The position numbers and the translations under genes are program-made. From positions 61,628,115 to 61,692,114 of the forward strand of contig CP092876.1 of assembly GCA_030710605.1 (NCBI GenBank): DNA of 64,000 bases. The letters are read 5' to 3'. The notes beneath the pieces were generated by a model. That model was not told the DNA's origin, did not search any database, and worked only from the letters and a program-made list of their open reading frames with translations. This document shows positions 44,556-55,270 of this stretch, piece by piece (position 1 is the first letter of the stretch; each line of letters opens with the position of its first letter). The DNA comes from Cordylochernes scorpioides. Its lineage: Eukaryota > Arthropoda > Arachnida > Pseudoscorpiones > Chernetidae.

Positions 44556-46380
44556 TTTTAATTACATATTTTCTTTTTACATTTCCGGACACATTTAATT
44601 ACATAATCTCTTGTCACAATTCCGGATAGACAATATGATGATCTATTTTTGAAACAATTTCTCTCAAGTTAATAACATAGTGTGCTCTTGATAGCCAGTC
44701 ATTGCCTAAGGGCATGCACCATTCAAAGCATTTACTCTTTGGAATGGACAGGTATTTGGTTGGGTATGCAAATACGTGCTGTAGAAGGGAACTCAATTTA
44801 AAACATTTCGTAGAATCCGTGTGCCATTTACGATTGGAATTAAACATTTATGAGTCGCATAATTCTCTCACTTGAATGGCCTCAAGACATTTAAATTCAA
44901 CTAATTAAAAATGTACATACCTGACTTAATTACATAATCCTGCCCGAGGTATAATGAGAAAATAAATTATTATAAAAATAACTGCCTGACCTAATTAAAA
45001 ATAAATTAATTAAATTTGGAATTAAAATTTCTTTCTCTAAGATAAGGGATTTTGTGTGTAGTCATTTTTAAGAGAAAGATGAAAAATAATATTTGTAATT
45101 TGAATTGAGTCCCCGATTAGAAAAATTTACCCATTTGCACGAGTTTTAATATTAATGTCTTAGAAATATCTCAATCTTGGGTAGTTCATAGCGAGGATCA
45201 GATTTTACGCGACTACACGACCTTAATAGAAAACCAGTACAATTACTTTTGACCTGTTTTTTTTTTCCAAATTGTTTGGCGTTTTCACGCACTTCTGGCC
45301 TTGACTACCCGTTTAATAATTTTTCAGGATGCCTGAATGACCTGTTCTTTGGTGGTTTAGGTACAGTTCGCACTATGCTGAAGAGGGCAAACAGTCTTGA
45401 TTGATCAATAATGGGTTTTTGGAAAATTCTAGAATAATAAAAAATATTTGAATAGTTGACTTATTCTGACAGATAGCGCACACCATCAGCAACCTCTCTA
45501 CGTGACGGGCAGGAGAAGCAGCACAGGTAAGGGACTGTCCTGTAGGGTGAAGTACGGCGTCATGAACCCCGAGCCGCTACGGTAACCGTGAACAGGGAAC
45601 TCTGAAATGTGGCTGACTAACGGGGCAATGGCACTCCCCTTTCCATGGAGTGGAAAAGATACCACCCCCACTAATAATAATATCTCTTCCAAGAGGGTCA
45701 AGGTGGAATCTCCTCCTCTCCCTGTCAACCTCCCTGAATGACGTTATAGTTACATCTAATAACTTATCCTGGACGTGTTTTCTATCCGATAAACGGTCAA
45801 GATAACCGAACCAACTATTTTAATTAAATAGACCAACAATCTATGTACTAGTTAATGTTACAACATCTGACCTTATATCACTATATGTACATCCTAGTAA
45901 TATATAGAAGTAAAAATGACAGTTTTCAATTATTCAGTTCGAAAATACCTTCCCCAGAGAAGGTTGTCAAAATTCTATTTGAGTATCAAATTCCTTTAAT
46001 ATCACTTCATAATATTAATATATATAGGTTTGGCGTTCACACAGCCAACCGGAATATTGGCAAATTAATCTTTTAATAAATCTAATAAATTTATTTTATT
46101 ATATAAAATATATATATATGGTAATTTAAAACAACAACCTCATATTGTGTAGATAACTTATAACAAGATTGTCATGTTGTATATAGAAACACATCTATAA
46201 ATAATTATGCGCATGATTAATCTGTGTCTTTACATCACCCTATGTAATGTAATTTGTACAAAGTGGATAAATAAATAAAATCTGTAATAGATTTAAGAGT
46301 TGAGCTAAAGCAGAGATCGAGCATAGTATTACCAAAACAACAGTCTAAAGATGGAACTCATAAATCAGGTAGATTCACAA
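44556..46380. other. Stretch without recognised gene
   Basis: A GC-richer segment at 45,473-45,740 contains good splice-like signals around a possible 54-bp exon (see findings). No protein was recognised. Confidence 0.4.
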
Positions 46381-47000
46381 TTCCCACGACAGGCCACCCA
46401 CACTGTCACATGTGGTGGAATGCAGAGACCCCTCTCACACCTGGACAGGTAAAGGCGCCCTTTCTCAAACGCCCCTGTCACATAAGGTCACCCCGTCTTT
46501 AACCTATAAATCATCACCTTACAGGGACTTGACAGTTCAGACAGTTCAGTCAGTTGAGTTTAGTTCACCCTTAGCGTCAGCTCACGTCGGTCGTACCTTA
46601 TGTCGATCTCATCCAACATGTAGTTAGGAAGAACTCGTCTATCTCCATCTTTTCGCTCCTGGCTCAACTTTTATCTGTTAATGGAACTTTCTTAGTGCAA
46701 TTGTGTCTTCGTTTTTTGTGTATGGATATCCCCAAGTTTTTCCACTCTGCCTCGACCACGACTGCCTGTATTTTGTGAGAACTTTTAAAGGTCTTCCAAG
46801 GTGCAGAGAGGTACTGGAAATCTCTACATCCTGACTGTTCCTCTTGGTCAACACAGTACAACAAGAGCTACCAGGACTTCAAATATTATTTCAGTAGTCG
46901 ACAGGATCTCTACAAAAGCTACTGGAATTCTCATCATCTCATTACATGAGTCGACAGGATCTCATCACAGATAAGTCGACAGCAACTCATCATCATATAT
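46381..47000 (+). other. Promoter/LTR-like segment, unassigned
   Basis: It has a GC-rich start (TGTCACATGTGGTGGAATGC), a TATAAAT word at about 46,504, repeated CAGTTCAG words just downstream (46,527-46,545), and three GTCGACAG words between 46,897 and 46,982. This layout resembles the U3-R-U5 of an LTR, but no paired LTR, target duplication or coding region was found. Confidence 0.25.
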
Positions 47001-47513
47001 ATGTGTAAAAAAACAAGAAATTAATTTTTAAAAAATATATATAGGCATACAAAAATATTCTATATTTAGATTTTTCTTTCATTGTTTAGATAAATATCTC
47101 TCTCTCTGATATTCTAATTAAAATATTTTTATTTCATGAAAATAGACAAATACCAAAGTTAATAATAAAATCACTGAATACCTTCAATAATTAATAAGTG
47201 TTTAAATCAAATCACCACTTATTCTTCGTTTTAGTTAAATATGTGAGAAAATAATAAAAACACCTTTTAAATATATTGAACACAGGGTGGTAGATTGGTC
47301 TATATTAAAATTTATTACGTTGATATCGATAAATATTTCTTCTTCTATATAGAGAATAGGGATATATCGTTGTTTTAATATTACTATATAAGGCCATATT
47401 AGACAATTCATTAGATTGACCTTTGGAAAAAATAAGAAGGTGACAGAACGAGATGTTAAGAATAGGAAAAATAGTAAAAATGTGATTTTATACCGGGATA
47501 AGGTTAATAAATA

Positions 47514-47790
47514 AAGAAAAAAAACATCTCTTTATCTTGCAACTTAAATTTGATGATGGCTTGCGCCATCTATCTGAATAAATATTAACTATTCATTGAT
47601 TTTTATTCATTCCAGAATTTGTCAAATACCCATTCTTGATTTATTAAGCTTTTCTCTTTTAATAAAGAACGGGTATTTAGCCAATTCTGGAATAATTGAA
47701 AATCAATGAATAGTTGATATTTATTTCGATAGATGGGGCAAGCCATCAGAAACTTTCAGTTGCACGATAAGGTGATGCCTTTTATTTCTT
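47514..47790. mobile_element. Palindromic MITE, GGCATCTCCTTATCG family, full copy
   Basis: The arms are about 120 bp: ACATCTCTTTATCTTGCAAC, GATGGCTTGCGCCATCTATC and ATTCCAGAATT on the left. They are mirrored by AATTCTGGAAT, GATAGATGGGGCAAGCCATC and GTTGCACGATAAGGTGATGC on the right. The inner words AATACCCATTCTT and AAGAACGGGTATT also pair. No coding capacity. Part-copies lie at 12.38, 49.66 and 52.24 kb. Confidence 0.87.
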
Positions 47791-48293
47791 GAGATATAAA
47801 GAGTACATCAGTATGGTCACCAACTTCCGAGGATGAAAGAACTGACAGTAGACTACTATAGCGGGTGCTGAGTATGTCTTCCTGTATCCATTCAGGTGAG
47901 AATACTAAGAGATAAGAAAAACACAGCGGGTTAAAATTAGCATGAAAATTAAATGCCAATATCGATTGGTGCCAAGATGTTAATTGGAAACTGACAAAAT
48001 TTCCATCTATAAAAAGAGATAACTGTTAAAACAAGATTTTTTAAAAATCTTATTTATTCTGAGTTAATATTTTCTGGAGCGCGCTAGGGCGAGCTTTAAT
48101 TTAAATTTAAAGGACAAAAATTATTACTAATTTATAATGCAAGAAAAACCCTAAAATTACAAAAAAAAAGCCTCTTTAATTTTAAAAATGTATTAAAAAA
48201 TATTGCGTTATTTTTATTGAATTTTGAAACAGATGAACTTATATATAAAATGGTATAACATTTGAAAATAGATCAATCCATGAATAAATATTC
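47791..48293. other. AT-rich stretch without recognised gene
   Basis: Nothing recognised. Confidence 0.4.
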
Positions 48294-48458
48294 AATTAAA
48301 AAGGTATATATTGGATCAAAATATCATTTATTTTACCAATATTTCAGTTGGCTGAACGCCGACTTTTATCAAGGTATTAAACATATTGATGAGGTTGGCG
48401 TTCAGCCAAATATTAGTAAAATAAATGATATTTTGATCCAATATATGCCTTTTTAATT
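48294..48458. mobile_element. Foldback MITE, GCATATATTGGATC family, long copy
   Basis: AATTAAAAAGGTATATATTG and ATCAAAATATCATTTATTTT on the left are mirrored by AAAATAAATGATATTTTGAT and CAATATATGCCTTTTTAATT on the right. An inner GTTGGCTGAACGCCGAC pairs with GTTGGCGTTCAGCC. The loop is about 40 bp. It shares outer arms with 12,251-12,341. Confidence 0.88.
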
Positions 48459-48522
48459 AAAGGTATGTATGATTGTTTAGAAAATAGAGCAATCCATAAT
48501 TAAATATCAATAGGTAATACAT

Positions 48523-48670
48523 AATAAAAAGGCATATATTGAATTGAATAAAAGAACGCATAGTTGGCGACTCTAGTACGCTCCAGGAATCAAGGTTGCC
48601 TCAAAAGAGAGAGAGAATAAAAAAAAGACAAATAAATATTTTTATTTATTCCAATATATGCCTTTTTATT
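48523..48670. mobile_element. Foldback MITE, GCATATATTGGATC family, third copy
   Basis: The outer arms AATAAAAAGGCATATATTG and CAATATATGCCTTTTTATT match the 48,294 copy. The interior is different (GGCGACTCTAGTACGCTCC, GA-rich run), suggesting replacement or capture of interior sequence. Confidence 0.75.
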
Positions 48671-48688
48671 TACCTAAATATATATATA

Positions 48689-48780
48689 ACTAGCCGAATG
48701 ACCCGGGCAACGCCCGTGTTTTACCCGATTGAATGTTTTTATTCAAATACTATTTGTTACAATTATAAATTGGCGCCTTG
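48689..48780 (+). repeat. Dispersed repeat, CCCGGGCAACGCCC family, 5' fragment
   Basis: Starts ACTAGCCGAATGACCCGGGC, then AACGCCCGTGTTTTACCCGA, then a TTGTTACAATTATAAATTGG-like block before CGCC. This is the same order as the minus-strand copy ending at 27,743. Confidence 0.7.
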
Positions 48781-48968
48781 AATAAATGCATATATTAGTT
48801 AATAACTATAGCCTATGTGTTTTATCTGTCTATGTACTGTTGGCTTCCGTAGGCGTCTCTTACTGGGAAAAAGAAAGAGAGGATTCCATTTAGTTATTAA
48901 CTAATATATGCATTTATTTAAGGAGCGACCCGCTCCAACACAATAGTTACAAAAACCAAAAAACGAGT

Positions 48969-48982
48969 GGGGGGGGGGGGGG
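48969..48982 (+). repeat. Run of 14 G
   Basis: An uninterrupted G14 homopolymer in an AT-rich region. Its length in the assembly is probably uncertain. Confidence 0.9.
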
Positions 48983-49122
48983 CAAAGTCAAAAACAAAGT
49001 GTCTCGCGTAGTGGTGGCGTGATCGTAGCCAACCAATAGGAGAGCACCATTAAAAAAATAGCAAACGGTGACAGAGATGACGCATGACGCTCGTAACTGT
49101 ATATAGAATTCTTAAAAATATA

Positions 49123-49281
49123 TAAATTAGGCATATCCTGACACTAACGTGACAGTTTTTTTAGAAAACATGGCGCCATCTAGTGCAATAGAAATAAACT
49201 AAACGTTGATTTATGTTCCACGAGATAACCCTCTTCTTTCTAAAAAGAACTCATGTTAGTGGTCAGGATATGTCTAATTTA
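49123..49281. mobile_element. Foldback MITE, GGCATATCCTGAC family
   Basis: TAAATTAGGCATATCCTGAC and ACTAACGTGA on the left are mirrored by GGTCAGGATATGTCTAATTT and TCATGTTAGT on the right. Inner pairing is weaker. The tail word TCAACACCTGGCC follows, as in the 25.93 kb copy. Confidence 0.82.
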
Positions 49282-49661
49282 TTTTTAATGTCAACACCTG
49301 GCCTTTTCTTTTTCATTTTTAATTATTTTTCATATATATTATTCTATTAAAAGGTGCACTCTAATATAAATAAATCACTATTTTTTCATATAAATTGTAT
49401 GTTTTTAGCCAATAAATTCAATGGACTTCCAGACGCACAGTCCACGTATGAATTCAGATCAAAGACACAAATCCAGTTTGATCTTTTTTCAAACAAAAGC
49501 TATTAACTTTATGATTCCAAACTCTGGCCTTCATCAGTAGTTAAATACCAACCATTACGTCAGCTGAAACACCACGTTGTCAAATTCAGCTAATTTATAA
49601 TTCCTCTCGTAGGATGTAAGGAAATCGATTCCGCGCCATATCTTCAAATTATGGTATACAT

Positions 49662-49738
49662 TAAGAAAAAGGCTTCTCCTTATCGTGCAACTGAAAGTTC
49701 TTGATGGCTTGCGCCATAAGGAGAAGCCTTTTTCTTAA
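49662..49738. mobile_element. Minimal hairpin derivative, GGCATCTCCTTATCG family
   Basis: A 77-bp hairpin: TAAGAAAAAGGCTTCTCCTT pairs with AAGGAGAAGCCTTTTTCTTA around CAACTGAAAGTTCTTGATGG. It appears to be an internal deletion derivative of the 277-bp palindrome at 47.5 kb. Confidence 0.82.
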
Positions 49739-50920
49739 TTTATGCACCTTATCCCAGTACAATATTACATTTGTACTATTTTTTCATATGGTATACATGT
49801 TTTGTTCGAATTTTCGAAGGTAAGCGTAGTGGCTAATTCATTAATTCACATCTAAGCGTTCTGCGCAGATAAGATGTTGTGTTAATGCATTTATTGAGAG
49901 TGAGAGAATTTCTCTTGAAAGCTCTCGAATTCACACAATCCATGTATATATGTTATATTAAAATATTATTTTATTTAAAATTATATTTTTTAGATATAAA
50001 TACTCTGTTTAAATCGACCGCCAGAGGTCACGCTTCCCCTATAAAAACTCATTGTTGTTGTTTCCCGATGGCCGGTTCAAACCTTTTGTATATTATGTAA
50101 ATAAATTTTTCATTTTTTCATTCTTACGCCTTAATCCAAGCAGTAATTTAATTAAATTATGTTTTTATATATTCCATAAGTTCGATTAAAGCAATATCTG
50201 ATCAAAACTATTTTTATTATTATTCTTCCAAGATTTTAACCACGACTGCATTACCATAGCATAATCCACAAGATAATCAAATTTCACCCAGAAAATCTCA
50301 TCATTTATATTATATTCATATATTTCTTTTATAAAACACATGAAACAATAGTTCTACAAAAGTGGAATAATAATAATAAATTATAAGCAAAAATAGCAAC
50401 CCATCGTATAGGCAGAAGAGAAATTCAGGAACTTTATAAACTGAATAGTGAACTCTTTTTTGTTCAACATTTAGGTTAAAATATAAAATAACCCTAAATA
50501 TATGAACAATATTCATATTGTTTGAAAATAGCTCAAAGCTGGAGCTGCTATTTGAATAAAATATATATCATTAAAGACGTGCATTTAGAGTTACATACTT
50601 TCATACGTAATGGTACACGTCGGGGTAGGAAGGTATAGGAAGGTATCTTTAGGAGGCCCTGCTTACGTGATTGGTACAGAGTGAAACACGTTGCATATCA
50701 TAGAGAAGTTAATTATTAGTCGACTGTTGGTGGGAGAGCGGAGAATTTTCACCTGTGAGAACGGAAAAGTTCACCAAAGAGATAATTGACAATATTGAGA
50801 ACAGATTTTTTTGGATAATTAAAAACCTAGTGCCTATTACTACTTATAATTCAAAAATAAATAATAATAAGGTGTATTCTGTACATAATATCTGTTTCAA
50901 TTTCACGCTATTGAAAACGT
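49739..50920. other. AT-rich stretch without recognised gene
   Basis: Nothing recognised. Confidence 0.4.
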
Positions 50921-51520
50921 CTTTTCAAGACCGCCAGCGGATCTCGAGCACCACCGAGCAGGTTCCAGTCGACGAGGAAAACGTAGAACGCCAACGACGG
51001 TGATAATGAGGGTTTTTAGGCTGACCGAGAAGATCCAAGTCTGCCAATTGATGCAAGTCCACCCGATGATGGACAACGCTTCTCGGATGACGGTGCTGCA
51101 GACGAACTGACGCCGTATATCCCGGATGAAGCAGGCTGTGCAGTACCAGTAGAGAACGATTTCCACAGCATTGCTACCGAAAACTCCATAGGTACCTTGA
51201 TAAGGCAATATTGTCAGGCGGAGACTCTTCAGCATTCAACACGCAGTGCGTGTGCTGATGCGCAGGAACGGCCTTGCTGTCCTACAAAGCCCCACGGATT
51301 CCTCCACACCCATTTCCTGATACCCGCTCCGTGTTTTATCCTCCACTTGACCCTAGGAAAATTTGCCAAGAATGCCTGCGCCGTTGTACACATTACGCTT
51401 CGTTTTCGTGATAGGTGTCATAGCTGAGGTGATGGACGCCCACGCCAAGCCACTGTAAATGAACACGAGACAATGAGCAAAGAGAATCTCGCCATATAGG
51501 TACATCACCCATACCTACGT
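50921..51520. other. GC-rich, coding-like island of unknown identity
   Basis: GC content rises sharply over about 500 bp. On the plus strand the frame is open from 51,020 to 51,427 (136 codons) directly after a TTTTTAG acceptor-like site. It reads DREDPSLPIDASPPDDGQRF and on. On the minus strand the same DNA gives several hydrophobic stretches in different frames: IVLYWYCTACF, IFSVSLKTLIITVV, FYVFLVDWNLL and AHCLVFIYSGLAWASIT. A good acceptor (CTCGTGTTCATTTACAG) precedes the last of these. Antisense of membrane-segment codons gives Asp-rich peptides, so the minus strand may be the real one, as a broken or multi-exon membrane protein. I do not recognise it. Confidence 0.3.
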
Positions 51521-52239
51521 GTAATGTTAAAGATGCTATTAGTTTTCTTTGTTTATATTTGATTCAACTGGAAAAGACCCAAACTGATCTGTTCGTTATA
51601 CCTTTTGTTTTGAACTAAGGAGATCCTGTAATATAGGTAAATATTTCAGACAATATGAACCGGCGAGCCCTGAATAGATTGGACCTAGCATATGAGCTAT
51701 CTCATTTCTGTTACTACACACATTACAAATAGAATTTAATTTACTTATTAAAATCAATATTATAATATAAATAGTATACAACTTTCTACTAGAATCATGT
51801 ATAAACAAGGAGATAAGACAACACATATATTCTCTCCGTAATCATATTTCTATCTATAACGGTATTGGGGTGAAAGAGGAGTAAAGAACACGGCAATCTA
51901 GCTGGAACTTTCTGGAAAGTCAATATTATCTCAGGTGGAGACTCCAATATTTTGATGCGAGGCGCTGCTGCCAATATTCAAATCCTCACCTAAACCTTAG
52001 CTCCAATTTAATCAAATCTAAGCTTAGGAACTTGATACTGCCCCAAATCTTCGTTTAAAAACTTAGAAATTCATTTTAAAATCTATATTAAACCATGTTC
52101 AAATAATGCTTTAAAACTTATTATAAATTAGTATGGAGTTCAATTTAAATTACATATTTTTCTCTGATATATTTAACTAAAGATATAACGTGAAAAAATA
52201 GTACAAATTTGGAATTTTACTGAGATAAGGTGGATAAAT
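51521..52239. other. Stretch without recognised gene
   Basis: Nothing recognised before the MITE at 52.24 kb. Confidence 0.4.
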
Positions 52240-52413
52240 TAATAAAAAGGCATCTCCTTATTGTGCAACTGAAAGTTGCTGTTGGCTGATGGATATTTGG
52301 CCAATTTTGTAATAATTTAAAAAAATCAATGAATAGTTGATATTTATTCCGATAGATGGCGCCAGCCATCAGTAACACTCAGTTGCGCGGATAAGGAGTT
52401 GTCTATTTCTTAA
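52240..52413. mobile_element. Palindromic MITE, GGCATCTCCTTATCG family, partly deleted copy
   Basis: Left TAATAAAAAGGCATCTCCTT and GCAACTGAAAGTTGCTG; right GATAGATGGCGCCAGCCATC, AGTTGCGCGGATAAGGAG. The left arm has lost its middle, so the arms are unequal. AAAAAATAGTACAAAT just upstream is also found next to the 12.4 and 49.7 kb copies in inverse order. Confidence 0.78.
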
Positions 52414-52629
52414 AGATAGAATGTTATATTTCCATTTAGCAGAACAGGCCATTCCGCCCAGACACTTCCATCGACCCAATGCCTCCAACGTCAAGTTTTA
52501 TCTAGCGACGGTTATAACAATTATCAATAGGAGATATGATTCATTGTAGTGCAGCGAGATCTCTCTCTCTCTAGAAAACAATTTTTACATTAAATGCATA
52601 TTTATGCAAATTTAGCCTCAAATAACCAT

Positions 52630-52805
52630 TTCTTGATTTCTCAGAAAGCCTCTAGAATCAAATTATTAATTTACCAAGAAAATGAGTTGGCTGAATATCA
52701 TGCAACAAGTTGATTCAACGTTTAGTTGATTTTTGTTCTGCTAGATGGCGCTCTGCCATCAAAAATGTTCATTTGAGCGGTCAGGTTATGCCTTATTTAT
52801 TTATA
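52630..52805. mobile_element. MITE half-copy, GGCATATCCTGAC family
   Basis: Shares CTAGATGGCGCTCTGCCATC and GAGCGGTCAGGTTATGCCTT with the other family members. Only one arm is present, diverged. Confidence 0.6.
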
Positions 52806-52979
52806 AAGGAATATATTCATCGATAGGTTTGTGAATATTTATTTACTTATATAATCGCCAGTTTTACATGTATGCAAAAAATGTGTGCATCTATCCAAAA
52901 ATATAAACCACCATAATTCGTCTGAATTTTACATCGTTAAATATTTCTATATTACCATACACATTATCCTTTTATTAAT

Positions 52980-53277
52980 ATTATCCCTAGAACACGTGGT
53001 ATAGGCCATGATAATCATGGTGGGTAGAATTTGGCGACTGCTTTTACTGTAAGTGCACCACATGTCTACACATGTGAAAAGCAGTGCGTCTTTGCACTTA
53101 CAAATGGGCCAGAGCCTCGTTTGGTTACTTGCATACGCTGGTGGGGTTGGACTTTTGAAAAAATCAGAGGCTATTAGAGCATTTTTTAATTATTAAAAAA
53201 AAGCACAATGCGGGATTCGATCCAAGGTCGTAGCGGCCGAATAGCAACGGTTTAGACCATTATTCCACCGACCCCCA
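52980..53277 (-). repeat. tRNA-derived SINE, full-length copy
   Basis: From 53,277 on the minus strand: GGGGGTCGGTGGAAT, an A-box-like GGTCTAAACCG, a B-box-like word near CTTGGATCGAATCC, then GCATTG. The body runs to the tail CCACGTGTTCTAGGGATAA. Slightly diverged from the 29.0 kb copy. Confidence 0.85.
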
Positions 53278-54229
53278 CATTTATCCTGATATGGTTGAAT
53301 AAGTTAGACTCTCAGAAAAAAAGCTTTTTATTTTATAGGAAATCAAGATTTTTGTTATAATGCATTTAAGATATATGAATAAATACTATATCTGATCCTG
53401 AAGAACAAGCCTGGCATCTCGGTATTATTTTCTATTTTTCACATGATAATATATATGAACAATCAACACTATACATACAAATGTAAATTTGGTAAAAGCT
53501 TCAAAAATTGATATTTACTTTCCCATACAAAGCTAACGGTTTATTTACATTTTCTTTTACATTGATCGCTTGCAGTACCATAGAATGTGCAATTGGATTT
53601 ATAAACATTAATATTTTTACGTCGATGCTCGAAAGTAAGATTAGGCGTGGTCATAATGACATGCTGGTAGAAACAATTCGAGAACACGTGCGCGCCAAGA
53701 AGAGCAGAGTGGAAGGGCGCGCGCGTGAGTAACTCCAGTCTGTATTGGGCCTCTGTCGAATTCAACGTATGCTCGCTGTTTAGGTGGGGTTTTTTTTCGT
53801 CACATAAAAATAAAAATGGAGTTAACAGCTCATGAATAGAGACTCTTATCATCACACGTCCTTATTTGAACATCTTGACAGAGCAACGACACAAAATAAT
53901 TTGTCTCAAAAGTGGGATGTAAATTGAGATGTGAATTTAAATTAAGTAGGATTTAAATAAAAAGGAAATGTCCTCGATGCCGATGGAAACCAGAGGAATA
54001 GCGGCGGAGTAGTCCTGGAAGTTGGGAACGAAGGAACTATATTAACAAAATTAGACATTTATAGGAGAAATCACTATGAAACTCGAGCAACAATCGGCAT
54101 CATTGAGAGAAATATTTTCTGGAACATTTCAATACGCGGGTCTTAGGTTATAAAGCTGATTATATTCAATATCAATATATAAATCTTAGACGATTGAAAG
54201 TCAATAACCCAGTTCCTCTCGGGCAGAAG
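53278..54229. other. Stretch without recognised gene
   Basis: Nothing recognised with confidence. The part after about 54,000 could be further decayed Gypsy sequence. Confidence 0.35.
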
Positions 54230-55270
54230 ATCACCTATTCTCACGCGGTTCCTACAACAGACAATCCATCCGGATCTACACAAAATACGACTAGATTCAA
54301 GATAAAGCCTCCAACCTTCGATGGCACTGCTTCGTGGGCAACTTTCAGGACGCAGTTCGTGGCTTGAATCAATGATTGGAAAGACCTCGAGATTGGCAGA
54401 TGCTTTGGCTCTTCGTGCTCCAGCAGCCGAGATCATGTAGACTATACCCACGTAGCAACAGCTCGTCTATAGAGCCCTGGTCAACTTTCTAAGTGGGATA
54501 TACGGACACTAAAATTATCAGCAGCTTAACGCAATGCGCTTCCGGAATAAGATCTTTAGAGGCTCTTAAGGTTTAATTCCCGTTTTTAACGAGAAGATTC
54601 AATATTTTCTAACCCAGAAACAGTTTTCAAAAAGAACCTGCAAGATCCCGAAATGCATCAATATACCCGGATGTCCCGGATGCAGATTCTAGTGGAAATT
54701 GTATTAAAGGTGTTTTATCACAAATTCAGGACGGCGCCGAAATAGCTATCTGTCCCACATTTCAATTGGACACTCTTGAAGTCAGAACGAACAACTGTTT
54801 AGCCATGGAAAAAGAAATCTAGAACTTCCACCACTATCTGAATGAACAATAGTTTCTGCTTCACATCTATCATGCCTTCTTACAATGGAATCTCAGCTCA
54901 AAGATTCTTGAAGGTCAGCTTGAAAAAGAGCTACAGCGTCTTCAAGAATATAACTTTAAGTCCAACATCGCACGGAAGGTTCGCACAAGAATGCTGATCC
55001 TCTATCCAAAAGGCCCTACCCTGACGAATGCAGTCACTGTACACGTGAAAAAACCTAGACATGATTCAATAAGGTTACAATTCAATCTGGTGAATATCAA
55101 ACGGACGATCTATCCAGTAGATTCACTACGAGACCCAAAATGAATATGAAGATATCCGTTCTATTCTGGAATGAGTTGAAGCAACACGACCGTCCAACCT
55201 AGGAGGTGGTATCTTCCTAAAGTGCAAAGACAAAAAGCTATTTTGCAAAATGAGCCTCTCTCATCTTCAA
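54230..55270 (+). pseudogene. Ty3/Gypsy LTR-retrotransposon relic (gag and pol fragments)
   Basis: Short coding relics lie in order on the plus strand. A gag-like piece at 54,296-54,441 contains KPPTFDGTASWATFRTQF. An RNase H-domain piece from about 54,650 has YPDVPDADSSGNCIKGVLSQ. A further piece near 54,820-54,960 reads FHHYLNEQ and then LQRLQEYNF. NADPLSKRPYPDECSHC at about 54,990-55,050 is typical of the stretch between RNase H and the integrase zinc finger in 412/mdg1-like Gypsy elements. Reverse transcriptase and protease are missing between gag and RNase H, and there are many stops and frame changes. No LTRs were recognised. It is an old, internally deleted copy. Confidence 0.75.

Noticed and set aside
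50903-51235. TRPM-type channel exon on the minus strand
   Set aside because: One segment has a faint resemblance, but the frame breaks and neighbouring segments do not match. Not strong enough to name; the locus is left as an unassigned coding-like island.
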